Below are positions 48,436-57,305 of a stretch of 64,000 bases of DNA, piece by piece. The notes below the pieces were generated by a model, which was not told the origin of the DNA, did not search any database, and saw nothing but the letters and a program-made list of their open reading frames with translations. Each line of letters begins with the position of its first letter. Within the stretch, counting starts at the first letter, position 1. The position numbers were made by a program, and so were the translations under genes. Origin of the DNA: Herminiimonas sp. (GTDB taxonomy: Bacteria > Pseudomonadota > Gammaproteobacteria > Burkholderiales > Burkholderiaceae_D); assembly GCA_028292665.1 (NCBI GenBank), contig JAQGLW010000020.1, positions 1 through 64,000 of the forward strand, in the 5' to 3' direction.

Positions 48436-48579
48436 CCGAAAGAACCGATGTAATATTCGTCGAATTTGATGCATGCCGGCTGCGCCGGCGTGGACTCGAG
48501 TTCGCGGTTATCGCTTCCACTGGCTTACCCGCCCCATGGCCGAGTTCGGGTGGCGGCACCATTGGCGGTCGGCGACGAG

Positions 48580-49025
48580 GCAGGCCGACCAAACCGATGC
48601 GGCGCAAACCTTCCTGAAACAAGGGACTGGCACTGTGCGAAAAATGGGGACCAGCGGCTTCGTTGTCGTCCACATACAAGCGCAGCAGGCGACCTACCTG
48701 CGGCGTCGCTTTCTGGCGTTCTATCATGGCATCGGCTGAACGCTGCGTAGCGCTGATCTTAGTTGTCTCTTCCACTTTTTCATGTGGTAGCCGAAGGCTT
48801 GCACCAGATTATCGGTCAATTGCCGATAGCGCTGCCAAGCGTAGCACAGCAGGTACAGAGCGCTTTGCCCAGGGTTCATGCGGCGCAAATCGTAGATGGT
48901 GTAGTAGTTGGCCAGGCTAGCATAATAAGTCAGGTTCTGTTGCGACACACCAAGGCCGGGCAATAAAGTCTTGGCTACTCGGTATAGCGGTTCCAGTGTC
49001 ACGCGCTTCTGTCGTTCCAGCACCA
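48580..49025 (-). pseudogene. Tn3-family transposase (TnpA) remnant, frameshifted
   Basis: KTLLPGLGVSQQNLTYYASL, NYYTIYDLRRMNPGQSALYL and YAWQRYRQLTDNLVQAFGYH are close to Tn3-family TnpA. The frame then breaks near 48770 and continues in another as ISATQRSADAMIERQKATPQ and VGRLLRLYVDD. Both ends are missing. It directly abuts the truncated resolvase. Confidence 0.65.
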
Positions 49026-49029
49026 TCAT

Positions 49030-49584
49030 TTGGTATCGGATCAGACTACTGAAAATCAACGGTTGGAAATTAATGCGGCCGGATTCACCATTGAAGAGCG
49101 TCGGCTGATCGAAGAAAACATCAGCGGTTCCGTGGCGGCAAAGGAGCGTCCTGGTTTTATCAAGTTGATTGACCGAATGGAAGCAGGCGATGTGCTGGTT
49201 GTGTCCAAGCTTGACCGACTCGGACGGAAAGCGATGGATGTTCGGGCAACCATTGAGCAACTCGCGAGTTCAGGTGTGCGAGTGCATTGCCTTGCACTTG
49301 GTGGGGTTGATCTTACCAGTCCGGCTGGCAAGATGACGATGCAAGTAATCGCCGCCGTGGCCGAGTTTGAGCGCGACCTGTTGATTGAACGAACGCAGTC
49401 AGGAATTATTCGGGCAAAGGCAACTGGCAAACAGTTTGGCAGACCGCCAGTGCTCAATGCGGAGGAACGTGCGGTAGTCGTGGAGCGACTGGATGCCGGT
49501 GTCAACATTGCCGAGATCGCACGGGAATTTAAGACCACTCGACAGACTATTATGCGGGTAGACCTCAAACGGACGAAATCATGA
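49030..49584 (+). pseudogene. Serine recombinase (Tn3 resolvase) missing its N-terminus
   Basis: The frame reads [20 protein letters not shown], then [39 protein letters not shown] and a C-terminal HTH ([19 protein letters not shown]). A complete resolvase begins about nine residues earlier with a YARVST-type segment holding the catalytic Ser. Here that start is replaced by transposase debris and only a TTG is available. So it is probably inactive. It overlaps the next gene by four bases (ATGA). Confidence 0.7.
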
Positions 49585-50324
49585 CTACTGTCACTGAACA
49601 CTACGCGAGCCACCTCGCACCTGTTTACCTATGGATGGCCGGTGGACTTGATGCCGCTATGTCCCGCGGTGAAGCGGAAATCAACATGGTTTGTCCAAAT
49701 GGAGCGAACGGGCTCATCGCAGTCGATCTCGGAGCCGGATTCGGCATGCATACCGTCTCATTGGCACGCCGGGGCTATTCGGTCATAGCCATCGACATGT
49801 CGGCCATCCTGCTTGGGATACTTCGGGATCAGGTCAATACGCTGCCTGTGAAAATAGTCGAGGATGATTTTGTCACCTTCCAAAAGCATCTAGATATGAA
49901 GGCCAATCTGATTCTGTGCATGGGCGACACGTTGACTCACCTGCCAGAACAAAGGTCTGTCGAGCAACTGTTCGCCGATATCGCGGATTCGTTGCACGTC
50001 GGCGGCACGTTCATCGCCACTTTCCGAGACTATACGATACCCCTTACCGACACTGGCCGTTTTATTCCGGTGAGGGGCGATAGTGATCGAATCCTCACCT
50101 GCTTTCTTGAGTATACCGACAACTACGTTACTGTTCACGATGTTCTTCACGAGCGACGTGGCTCAAGTTGGCAACAACGCGTCAGCGCCTATCAGAAGCT
50201 TCGGCTCTCAACCGAGTGGGTCGCCAAAGCGCTGCAAGCCAACGGATTTTCGGTTCGTATTGAACAAGGACTCGCAGGCATGGTTCGTGTCGTGGCAACT
50301 GTGCACACCCATCCATCTCCATAA
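49581..50324 (+). CDS. SAM-dependent methyltransferase
   Basis: A 247-residue class I methyltransferase. The SAM motif is [19 protein letters not shown] near residue 50, with the following acidic block VIAIDMSA, and later [14 protein letters not shown]. Its start overlaps the truncated resolvase, so it probably came with the Tn3-type element. The substrate cannot be told; small-molecule methylation is more likely than DNA, given the absence of a DPPY-type motif. Confidence 0.8.
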   Translation: MTTVTEHYASHLAPVYLWMAGGLDAAMSRGEAEINMVCPNGANGLIAVDLGAGFGMHTVSLARRGYSVIAIDMSAILLGILRDQVNTLPVKIVEDDFVTFQKHLDMKANLILCMGDTLTHLPEQRSVEQLFADIADSLHVGGTFIATFRDYTIPLTDTGRFIPVRGDSDRILTCFLEYTDNYVTVHDVLHERRGSSWQQRVSAYQKLRLSTEWVAKALQANGFSVRIEQGLAGMVRVVATVHTHPSP

Positions 50325-50518
50325 CGCCCAAAATCAATGCGGTATTGCCCGTCACGATCTTGGTAATATCGCTACGGCTAAGCGGCATCCCGAAAGGATA
50401 CTTCGATGGGGATGCCGCGCTTGTCGCTGTCCACTCTTTCAGGATGGGGGCAGTCCGGCTGATCGGATTATCTCAAAGCAAGCATAAGGCCATATTCCTA
50501 AACAGCGCACGAAACGTA

Positions 50519-51757
50519 TTAGCTCGCACTGATCGTCTTCCGATTGTCAGAATTTATCAACGATTCGACTGGCCGCTCGAAGTGATGCAGAAATTTGCTT
50601 ACTGTACTCATGACGGTAAGGCCAACGATAACGAAGAAGACTGCCACGGGGATAAGGCTGTGGAATGGCACAAACCCGGCCAGTGCCATCATGCCCGATG
50701 AAACGAGTAACAATGCGAATCCAAGAATGGCGCTTGTCAGTCCTGCAATATGGGGGAAAATTGAATTCCCCTTGGCCATCAAGGTGGGATACATGGCGCC
50801 AGCACACAACCCCATGAGCAGAACGGGGCTCATCAACGTCCACACGCTCAAGCCAACTGTTACCGAAAGAATCAACATAACAATTGCTGCGCCTGTCATG
50901 ACGCGTGCTCCGATGCGAAGGCGTTGTTCCGGCGTTGGTAAACGGGGATGGTGTACCCGATTGGAAATACCGCCGAGAAAATACATGAGTCCGATTGCCA
51001 GAGCCAGGTATCCGAAATAGGTCGGAGGCTTGTGCAGGGTGTTCTGCACAATGAATGGTCCGACGATGTTGAATACCAGAAGAATGCTGTAGCACAGCCC
51101 TTGCGCAAGAAAACAACTTTGGAAAACAGGGCTCGTGAGCACCATGCCCGCGTTCTTGACGAGCGCTTTCGGATTCAGATGTACCGGATGCTTTAGCGTT
51201 TCCCGGTAACGCCAGAGCAAAATCCACATCGCGAATGAATAGATAAGCAGAAAAGTCAGACAGGAACGCCAGCCGAACAATGTTTGCAGATGTGCACCAA
51301 TGACGGGCGCCAGGATCGGCGCCAGCCCCCATGCGGTGGCCATGTAAGTGAATACATGCATCAGTGCCTGACCCGAAAACGAATCAGTGATGATCGCCTT
51401 GGCGAGCAGATTGGTAGCCGCTATGCCGAAGCCTTGCAGGCAGCGCGCCAGGACAAAGGTCTCCAGATTGCTTGCAGCCAAAGTAAGCAAGCAGCCGCAT
51501 GTAGACACGGCCATTCCTAAAGCAAGCATTTTTTTGCGACCGTAGGCGTCCGCCAGAGGTCCGAAGACCAGTTGTCCGAATGCATAGGCCACCAGATAGA
51601 TCGTCACGCTCGACTGAATCGCTTGCGGCGAGGTTTGAAAAAAATGCGCCATTGTCGGCAGTGCAGGGACATAGATATCAATTGCCAGCTGGCCCGCAGA
51701 GGCAAGCATGCAAATGAAAAATATTAAGAAGCGTGGATGGTTCGCAGTTTTATTCAT
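50519..51757 (-). CDS. MFS multidrug transporter, Bcr/CflA family
   Basis: A 412-residue inner-membrane protein with 12 predicted helices. IYVPALPTMAHFFQTSPQAIQ is a Bcr/CflA-type hallmark, followed by FGPLADAYGRKKMLALGM (the MFS loop-2 motif) and CLQGFGIAATNLLAKAI. Members export drugs such as bicyclomycin or chloramphenicol; the true substrate here is unknown. It is convergent with the methyltransferase across 194 empty bases. Confidence 0.88.
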   Translation of the reverse strand: MNKTANHPRFLIFFICMLASAGQLAIDIYVPALPTMAHFFQTSPQAIQSSVTIYLVAYAFGQLVFGPLADAYGRKKMLALGMAVSTCGCLLTLAASNLETFVLARCLQGFGIAATNLLAKAIITDSFSGQALMHVFTYMATAWGLAPILAPVIGAHLQTLFGWRSCLTFLLIYSFAMWILLWRYRETLKHPVHLNPKALVKNAGMVLTSPVFQSCFLAQGLCYSILLVFNIVGPFIVQNTLHKPPTYFGYLALAIGLMYFLGGISNRVHHPRLPTPEQRLRIGARVMTGAAIVMLILSVTVGLSVWTLMSPVLLMGLCAGAMYPTLMAKGNSIFPHIAGLTSAILGFALLLVSSGMMALAGFVPFHSLIPVAVFFVIVGLTVMSTVSKFLHHFERPVESLINSDNRKTISAS

Positions 51758-51810
51758 GAAAAAAAATTGGCGCCGGACATGTGAAGACCGTATTCTGCCG
51801 ATTTATCGAA

Positions 51811-52827
51811 TTATCTGTTGATGAACGCCAAAATATCGTCAAGCAGTTTCTTTGGTACAAAGACACCATTTTTCTCGCTGCGGGCACGAGCATCAAATCT
51901 ACGCTGCGACGGAAGGCGAGCTCCCTGGCCGGTAATTTGTTCAAACAATTTTTCTGCTCGGCCGAAGTTCGCTTCGGTATCCGCCCCCAAAAAGACCTTA
52001 GGATCCAGTGCCAGGATGAGCTCGCCATGGCAAGGGGTAGCTCCGGCGCCGGCGTCAAAAGCCTGTGATTCAGAACTCAATAGATCGCCAATCAGCGGAC
52101 CTGCAAGCAATTCAATCATGCAAGAAAGTGCCGAACCCTTGTGCTGCCCAAACGTAAGCATCGCACCAGCCAGGCCCGCTTCTGCATTGTCGGTTGGTTC
52201 GCCGGACGCATCAACGGCCCAGCCAAAAGGTATAGCCTTCCCGCTGCGGCGGTGAAGCTCAATTTCTCCTCTGGCCACCGCGCTGGTCGCAAAATCAAAT
52301 ACATATGGATCGCCACCAGGGCGAGGCCACGCGAAGGCTATAGGATTGGTACCAAATACTGGCTTTGTACCGCCGGCAGGTGCTACCCAACTATGACTGG
52401 GGGTTAATGCGAGGCCAACTAGGCCTTGGGATGCCAGATGTTCAACTTCAGGCCACAGCGCTGAGAAGTGGTAGCAGTTGTTAATAGCGAGGGCTGCTAT
52501 TCCCACTTTTTTGGCCTTTTCGGCAAGGTGCTTCGCACCCATCTCGAAGGCCAATTGGGAGTAGCCGAACTTCGCGTCGACTTTGACGACGGCGGGGGCC
52601 ACATCGATCACTTCTGGCAGGGCGCTCTTGTTGACCTTTCCTTGTTTCAAGGTATTGACACTGACAATCAGTCGATAGACCCCATGTGAATAACATTCGT
52701 CACGTTCTCCCGCAGTAATCACCTTTGCGATGGCATGAGCATGATCGCTTCCAAGGCCATTTTTCTCAAGGACTTCAACGGCGAGGTTGTGAACCTCGGT
52801 CAGGGAAAGATTAAGTAGTTCGTTCAT
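51811..52827 (-). CDS. Ldh-family NAD(P)-dependent oxidoreductase
   Basis: A 338-residue enzyme of the malate/L-lactate dehydrogenase (Ldh) family, the group that also contains delta1-pyrroline-2-carboxylate and ureidoglycolate reductases. Visible blocks are ECYSHGVYRLIVSVNTLKQGKV near the N-terminus, LAINNCYHFSALWPEVEHLA and PVFGTNPIAFAWPRPGGDP, with the usual HKGSALSCMIELLAG near residue 240. The layout looks intact. It is divergent from a GntR regulator, with the putative operator at 52972 between them. Neighbours suggest a role in imino-acid catabolism, but the substrate is inferred only. Confidence 0.85.
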   Translation of the reverse strand: MNELLNLSLTEVHNLAVEVLEKNGLGSDHAHAIAKVITAGERDECYSHGVYRLIVSVNTLKQGKVNKSALPEVIDVAPAVVKVDAKFGYSQLAFEMGAKHLAEKAKKVGIAALAINNCYHFSALWPEVEHLASQGLVGLALTPSHSWVAPAGGTKPVFGTNPIAFAWPRPGGDPYVFDFATSAVARGEIELHRRSGKAIPFGWAVDASGEPTDNAEAGLAGAMLTFGQHKGSALSCMIELLAGPLIGDLLSSESQAFDAGAGATPCHGELILALDPKVFLGADTEANFGRAEKLFEQITGQGARLPSQRRFDARARSEKNGVFVPKKLLDDILAFINR

Positions 52828-52971
52828 ATTTGGTGTGATGGAGAGGCATGCCTGTGATGGAAATCAAGTGGCATGACAGGAAATAGATCCCTGAACGATA
52901 TGCGCTGCAGCGCGGTAAGCGGCATAAGGCAGCCGAACTAGAAGCAGTGCTGCGGTTTATGAATAATGTAA

Positions 52972-52983
52972 ATTGGATGCAAT
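52972..52983. promoter_or_regulatory. Candidate GntR operator, ldh-gntR divergent region
   Basis: ATTGGATGCAAT, one change from the ATTGGATACAAT motif found at 53934. It lies 60 bases before the gntR start, in the shared promoter region. Confidence 0.5.
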
Positions 52984-53042
52984 ATGCAATATGCGTAATT
53001 AAGATTATAAGATATTCTTACGTGTGTCAATAACTACGCCTA

Positions 53043-53780
53043 GTGGCCATGAATACATCCTCCTCATCCGATCTGTCGCAATCTGAGGAGCGTCGCATAG
53101 TCCGGAAGACGGCCGTTGAATTGGTCGTTGAGAAACTCAGAAACAGAATTCTTAACGGAAAATTGGCGCCTGGATCACAGCTGCGACAAGAATCGCTCGC
53201 AGAAGAACTAGGCGTTAGTCGGATTCCATTGCGTGAAGCTTTTCGTCTACTCAGCTCGGAGGGCCTGGTTGAACTACAGCCACACCGCGGTGCATTTGTG
53301 TCGTTGGTATCAGCAGAAGAAGTGGAAGAGCTCTTCGAGCTGCGTCAGAAGATCGAGCCTTGGCTGGTCGAAGAAGCTGCAGCCAAGATTTCAGAGGACG
53401 TATTGAAGCAAGCTGCGCGTCTGGTTGTTGAGATGGACAAGGTCAAACCTGAACGTTGGGGGTTTCTAAACTGGCAGTTGCATGAGATTCTCTATAGCGC
53501 CGCTGAGAAGCCAACAGCATTGGCTATGGTCAAAACCCTTCACGATAAATCTGAGCGATATTTCCGTTTTCAAATCGTAAATGCGCCAATTCGAAAGCAA
53601 TCGCGTACCGAACATCTTGAGTTAATCAAGGCTTGTCGTGAGCGGAAGGGTTCTGTTGCGCGGGAAGTCATGCAGCATCATATTCAAGACGCTGCGGTTC
53701 AGATCCTTGCCATTGTTAGGCAGTTGATGGATGAGAGCGAAACAACAACTTCAACCCGCAAAGTTGTGGTTACCGCGTAA
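53043..53780 (+). CDS. GntR-family (FCD) transcriptional regulator
   Basis: A 245-residue regulator. The winged helix is LRNRILNGKLAPGSQLRQESL and LAEELGVSRIPLREAFRLLSSEGLV, typical GntR. The C-terminal FCD domain contains NWQLHEILYSAAEKPTALA, HLELIKACRE and VMQHHIQDAA, the probable metal/ligand histidines. The GTG at 53043 or the ATG six bases later can serve as start. FCD regulators sense small organic acids. Its recognition site is probably the palindrome seen at 53934 and 60908. Confidence 0.9.
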   Translation: MAMNTSSSSDLSQSEERRIVRKTAVELVVEKLRNRILNGKLAPGSQLRQESLAEELGVSRIPLREAFRLLSSEGLVELQPHRGAFVSLVSAEEVEELFELRQKIEPWLVEEAAAKISEDVLKQAARLVVEMDKVKPERWGFLNWQLHEILYSAAEKPTALAMVKTLHDKSERYFRFQIVNAPIRKQSRTEHLELIKACRERKGSVAREVMQHHIQDAAVQILAIVRQLMDESETTTSTRKVVVTA

Positions 53781-53930
53781 TTCAGAACAACCGCCGTGTG
53801 ATTTGCGCGAGGTGACATGTTGCTGTCGCTTTGCGCTATCAACGTCAGTGTAGTGAAATTTTAGTCCCTGCATTCGCAGTGAGTGGCGGAAATAAAAAAC
53901 TAAAAAATACGTAAAAAAAATCTACTAATT

Positions 53931-53948
53931 TATATTGGATACAATATA
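53931..53948. promoter_or_regulatory. Candidate GntR operator upstream of the DapA-family gene
   Basis: TATATTGGATACAATATA is a perfect palindrome with 7-bp arms around GATA. It lies 135 bases before the start of the DapA-family gene. Confidence 0.6.
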
Positions 53949-54082
53949 CTATTAATCAAGGGCAGATAACTAGCCCTGTATTTTCGATGCAGGTCGAGCG
54001 TGAATAGCAGGGTAGTTACCGCCAGTTTCCTTGGTCAAGTGAGTCGCTTGATCGCTTATTTCTTTACATACAGGAGTATTAA

Positions 54083-54982
54083 ATGTCCGTCCTCTGGAAA
54101 GGTGTATTTCCGGCAGTTACCACCAAACTGCAAGCAAATGGCTCGCTCGACGAAGCCGCAATCAAGAAGGGTCTTGAGCGTTTGATCGATGCCGGCGTGG
54201 GCGGTATCGTGATGATGGGTATGGTCGGCGAGAACGCATCGCTGTCCGCGGAAGAAAAGCGTCAAGTTCTGCGTATCGCAAAGGAAACCGTTGCTGGTCG
54301 CGTGCCTATCATTTCGGGTGTTGCAGAAACTAGCACTCAAGGCGCAATCGATTTTGCTCGCGCAGCCCAAGAGATCGGCGTCGACGGCCTGATGGTTTTC
54401 CCTGCCCTGACATATAAGTCGGACGCACGAGAAACTGTCGCGTTCTACCGTGCAGTTGCTCAGGCAGTAAACATCGACATCATGCTGTACAACAACCCAC
54501 GCGGCTACGGCGTCGATTTGACTCCTGAATTGCTTGAGCAACTGAAGGCGGAAAAGAACATCACTGCCATCAAAGAAGAGTCCTACGACACTACTCGCGT
54601 GACAGATCTGTTCAACGCGTTCAGCGAACGTTTTGCCGTGGTCTGCGGTGTTGATGATCTGGTGCTGGAAAGTGTTGTCCTTGGCGCTACTTGCTGGGTT
54701 TCGGGTATGGCAAATGCCGTTCCGAAGGAATCGGTCAAACTGCTCAACGACGCAGTGGCTGGCGATTTCACCTCCGCACGCAAGTTGTATCGCATTCTGA
54801 CTCCGCTGTTCCATCTGGATACGCACGTCAAGCTGGTGCAGTACATCAAACTGGCAGAGAACATCATTGCCGGCTTCTCCGAAGCTGTCAAAGCGCCACG
54901 CCTGGCGCTTGAAGGTGAAGAGCGCAAGCGCATTATTTCTGTGGTCGAGAAGACCGTCAGCGATCTGAAGGCTAATGCATAA
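54083..54982 (+). CDS. DapA/NanA-family lyase or deaminase
   Basis: A 299-residue TIM-barrel protein of the dihydrodipicolinate synthase family. The Schiff-base Lys lies in ITAIKEESYDTTRV near residue 165. The Tyr of IMLYNNPRGYGVDL and the loop MMGMVGENASLSAEEKRQV are present. The family also contains N-acetylneuraminate lyase, 2-keto-3-deoxy acid aldolases and 1-pyrroline-4-hydroxy-2-carboxylate deaminase. With a GntR/FCD regulator, an Ldh-type reductase and amino-acid ABC transporters around it, a proline/hydroxyproline-type deaminase is one plausible role (inference). The gene looks intact. Confidence 0.88.
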   Translation: MSVLWKGVFPAVTTKLQANGSLDEAAIKKGLERLIDAGVGGIVMMGMVGENASLSAEEKRQVLRIAKETVAGRVPIISGVAETSTQGAIDFARAAQEIGVDGLMVFPALTYKSDARETVAFYRAVAQAVNIDIMLYNNPRGYGVDLTPELLEQLKAEKNITAIKEESYDTTRVTDLFNAFSERFAVVCGVDDLVLESVVLGATCWVSGMANAVPKESVKLLNDAVAGDFTSARKLYRILTPLFHLDTHVKLVQYIKLAENIIAGFSEAVKAPRLALEGEERKRIISVVEKTVSDLKANA

Positions 54983-55010
54983 GTTTCAAATCAGATAGTT
55001 TCTCTGATTA

Positions 55011-55057
55011 GACAGCTTCATGTGACTAGAGATTGGCGTCTCCCATATGAAGCTGTC
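55011..55057. repeat. 14-bp-arm inverted repeat after the DapA-family gene
   Basis: GACAGCTTCATGTG (55011-55024) pairs with CATATGAAGCTGTC (55044-55057) with one G-U/mismatch, across a 19-base loop. No T run follows, so it may be a transcript-end hairpin or a recombination scar. Confidence 0.55.
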
Positions 55058-55208
55058 GCCATGTCCTTTGCCGTTATTGCAATGTGAGCTGGATATGATT
55101 CAGATATTCAGCATTCGATTTTTGTGTTTGTCGTAAATCATAAGATCTCGAACTGCAGCATGGGGATGGTGCACGTTCGGGCTTCTCGAATTTTCAGGAT
55201 TTTCCGAT

Positions 55209-56027
55209 ATGGATACCAAGGCCGCGGTCCGCCCGCCTATTTATGCCAAAGTGCTCGTCGCTAGTTTAGTGGGCAGCGTCATTGAATGGTTCGACTATTT
55301 CTTGTATGGGACCGTCGCCGTATTGGTGTTTAACAAGCTATTCTTCCCAAGTTTTGATCCGGTCGTCGGATTGATGCTCTCGTATCTTTCCTTTTCTCTT
55401 ACTTTTTTCGTACGCCCGTTTGGCGGCATCCTTTACTCGCATATTGCGACATTAGTCACTGTGGGTGCGATTCCGATCATGGGAATGTTGGCTGACAAAA
55501 TCGGCAACAAAAAAGTCTTCATCATCGGAAGTATTTTAATGGCGCTTTTTGCCTACCCTTACTTTATGTTGCTCGACATAGGAAAAACATGGGGAATTAT
55601 TCTGGCATCCGTCCTAGTTCTGGGGCTGGTGTGGGCTCCCATTGTCGCAACAATCGGTTCGGTGCTTGCGCAGATTTTCTCCACACGTGTCCGTTTCACA
55701 GGAATTACGATCGGCTCCCAGCTCGGCGCCGCCTTTGCGGGCGGCACGGCACCATTGATTGCAACCTGGCTGCTGAAAGAAAACGCCAGCAGCTGGTCCT
55801 CGGTTGCGATTTATATCATCGTTTGCGCTGTCGTGTCTTTGGTCTCCGTAGCCAGCGTAGCGAGGAAAAAAGAAGAAGCGCACAATGCGCTCGGTATCGG
55901 TGCAAAAAACCTGATCATTTTGAGCGCACGCCGCCGCCCCGAATGGAGGAGATCCGGAAAGACGGAGGTAATTAGCAGGAATCGCGTGTGTTTTCGAGGC
56001 GTCAAAGGCAGGTATATATTGCTCTAA
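55209..56027 (+). pseudogene. MHS-family (metabolite:H+) transporter with an internal deletion
   Basis: The N-terminus (SLVGSVIEWFDYFLYGTVAVL) and helix 2 region (FFVRPFGGILYSHI) are those of MHS-family symporters (ShiA/ProP-like, about 430 residues). At about residue 80 the sequence jumps to ATLVTVGAIPIMGMLADKIG, which belongs to the second half, so roughly 170 residues are missing in frame. The end is also unusual (SARRRPEWRRSGKTE...) after residue about 245. At 272 residues it cannot form a full 12-helix transporter. It lies in the GntR regulon and was probably once the uptake protein for its substrate. Confidence 0.75.
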
Positions 56028-56033
56028 TAATAT

Positions 56034-56045
56034 ATTGTATCCGAA
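56034..56045. promoter_or_regulatory. Candidate GntR operator (partial) before the first ABC cluster
   Basis: ATTGTATCCGAA matches the reverse-strand form ATTGTATCCAAT at 10 of 12 positions. It lies 30 bases before the substrate-binding-protein start. Confidence 0.45.
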
Positions 56046-56074
56046 AAGGATATTTCTAATCTAAGGAGATTGTT

Positions 56075-57292
56075 ATGAATCGTCGCAAATTATTAGCTGT
56101 TGCTGTCGCAGGTCTGATTTCTTCGCAATTTGCGATTTCCGCCTGGGCGCAGCAAGAGTCGTTCAAGATCGGCTCTCTGAATCCGGTGACAGGAGCGGGC
56201 TCACCGTACGGTACTGGGATGCTGAAAGCAATTCAGTTGGCCGTCGCAGAAGTCAATGGCGCTGGTGGTGCCGGCGGAGCAAAGTTTGAGATGTTTGCAG
56301 AAGACTCTCAAACCAATCCGCAATCTGCTGTACTCGGCGCTAAGAAACTCATTGATGTGCAAAAAGTGAAAGCGATCGTAGGGGCGTGGAGTTCGGGTGA
56401 GTCGCTGGCGGTTATCCCGATTACCAATGATTCCAACGTCCTTTTGATGCATGCCGCCGGCGCGCCGGCCTTAAGTGTCGCTCCCGCCAATACCAAGAAG
56501 TTGGGCTTCCGTTTCCAGGCTACAAACGAGCGCTTCGGCCGTGCATTTGCGCTAATTGCTAAGAAGGAAAACTTCAAGCGCCCAGGAACGATGGCATTCA
56601 ATAACGCATCGGGTGTCGGTAATACTGATGGATTCAAGAAGGCATGGACAGCAGCCAAGGGCAGTGTGGTCGCAAGCGTTGTCTACGAACCGAACCGTCC
56701 GACATATCGCTCGGAACTGCAAGAAGTTCTCCGGGCCAAGCCAGACGTCATTGTCACAGGCTCTTATCTCGCAGACACCACGATTATCCTGCGTGAATGG
56801 TATCAAACAGGCCAGCAGACTCGTTGGATCATTCCTGGTTGGGCAGCGAACGCGGATCTTCTGAAAGCGCTCGGCCCGGAAGTCACAGAAGGCATCATTT
56901 CTGTTGAATGCGTCTCTGCCGAAGACTCCCCAGCGTACAAGAGCTTTGCTGATCGCTTTGTGAAACAGACAGGGATGCAGGCGCAAGACAACGTCTACGC
57001 TGCCATGTCTTATGATGAAGTAATTATTCTCGCGCTTGCAGTCCAGGCGCTGGGGCCTAACGCTACCGGCGAAGCCCTTGCCAAGAAAGTACATGAACTC
57101 GGTACTCCGGGCGGCACAGTCGTGAACAGCTTTGCTGAAGGTAAAAAGGCTTTGGCCGCACGTACACGTATTACGTACAGCGGTGCTTCGAGCGCATTTA
57201 ACTTCGACGAAAACAATGACGTGACGCCAAATTTCGCGGCTTCCTTTGTCGAAAAAGGTAAGTTGGTCCGCAAGTACCTGGTCAAGTTGTAA
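56075..57292 (+). CDS. ABC transporter substrate-binding protein, branched-chain amino-acid type (cluster 1)
   Basis: A 405-residue periplasmic receptor. Signal peptide LLAVAVAGLISSQFAISAWAQQ. The periplasmic-binding fold starts FKIGSLNPVTGAGSPYGTGMLKAIQLA, typical of LivK-like type I receptors (two-lobed). Ligands are usually branched-chain or other amino acids and amides; the ligand here is not known. A GGAG ribosome site precedes the ATG. It begins the livK-H-M-G-F-like operon. Confidence 0.92.
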   Translation: MNRRKLLAVAVAGLISSQFAISAWAQQESFKIGSLNPVTGAGSPYGTGMLKAIQLAVAEVNGAGGAGGAKFEMFAEDSQTNPQSAVLGAKKLIDVQKVKAIVGAWSSGESLAVIPITNDSNVLLMHAAGAPALSVAPANTKKLGFRFQATNERFGRAFALIAKKENFKRPGTMAFNNASGVGNTDGFKKAWTAAKGSVVASVVYEPNRPTYRSELQEVLRAKPDVIVTGSYLADTTIILREWYQTGQQTRWIIPGWAANADLLKALGPEVTEGIISVECVSAEDSPAYKSFADRFVKQTGMQAQDNVYAAMSYDEVIILALAVQALGPNATGEALAKKVHELGTPGGTVVNSFAEGKKALAARTRITYSGASSAFNFDENNDVTPNFAASFVEKGKLVRKYLVKL

Positions 57293-57305
57293 TAGAGGCT
57301 GTTTA

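Noticed and set aside
48473-48739. Plus-strand frame antisense to the Tn3 transposase remnant
   Set aside because: No domain, and the minus-strand reading gives clear TnpA blocks.
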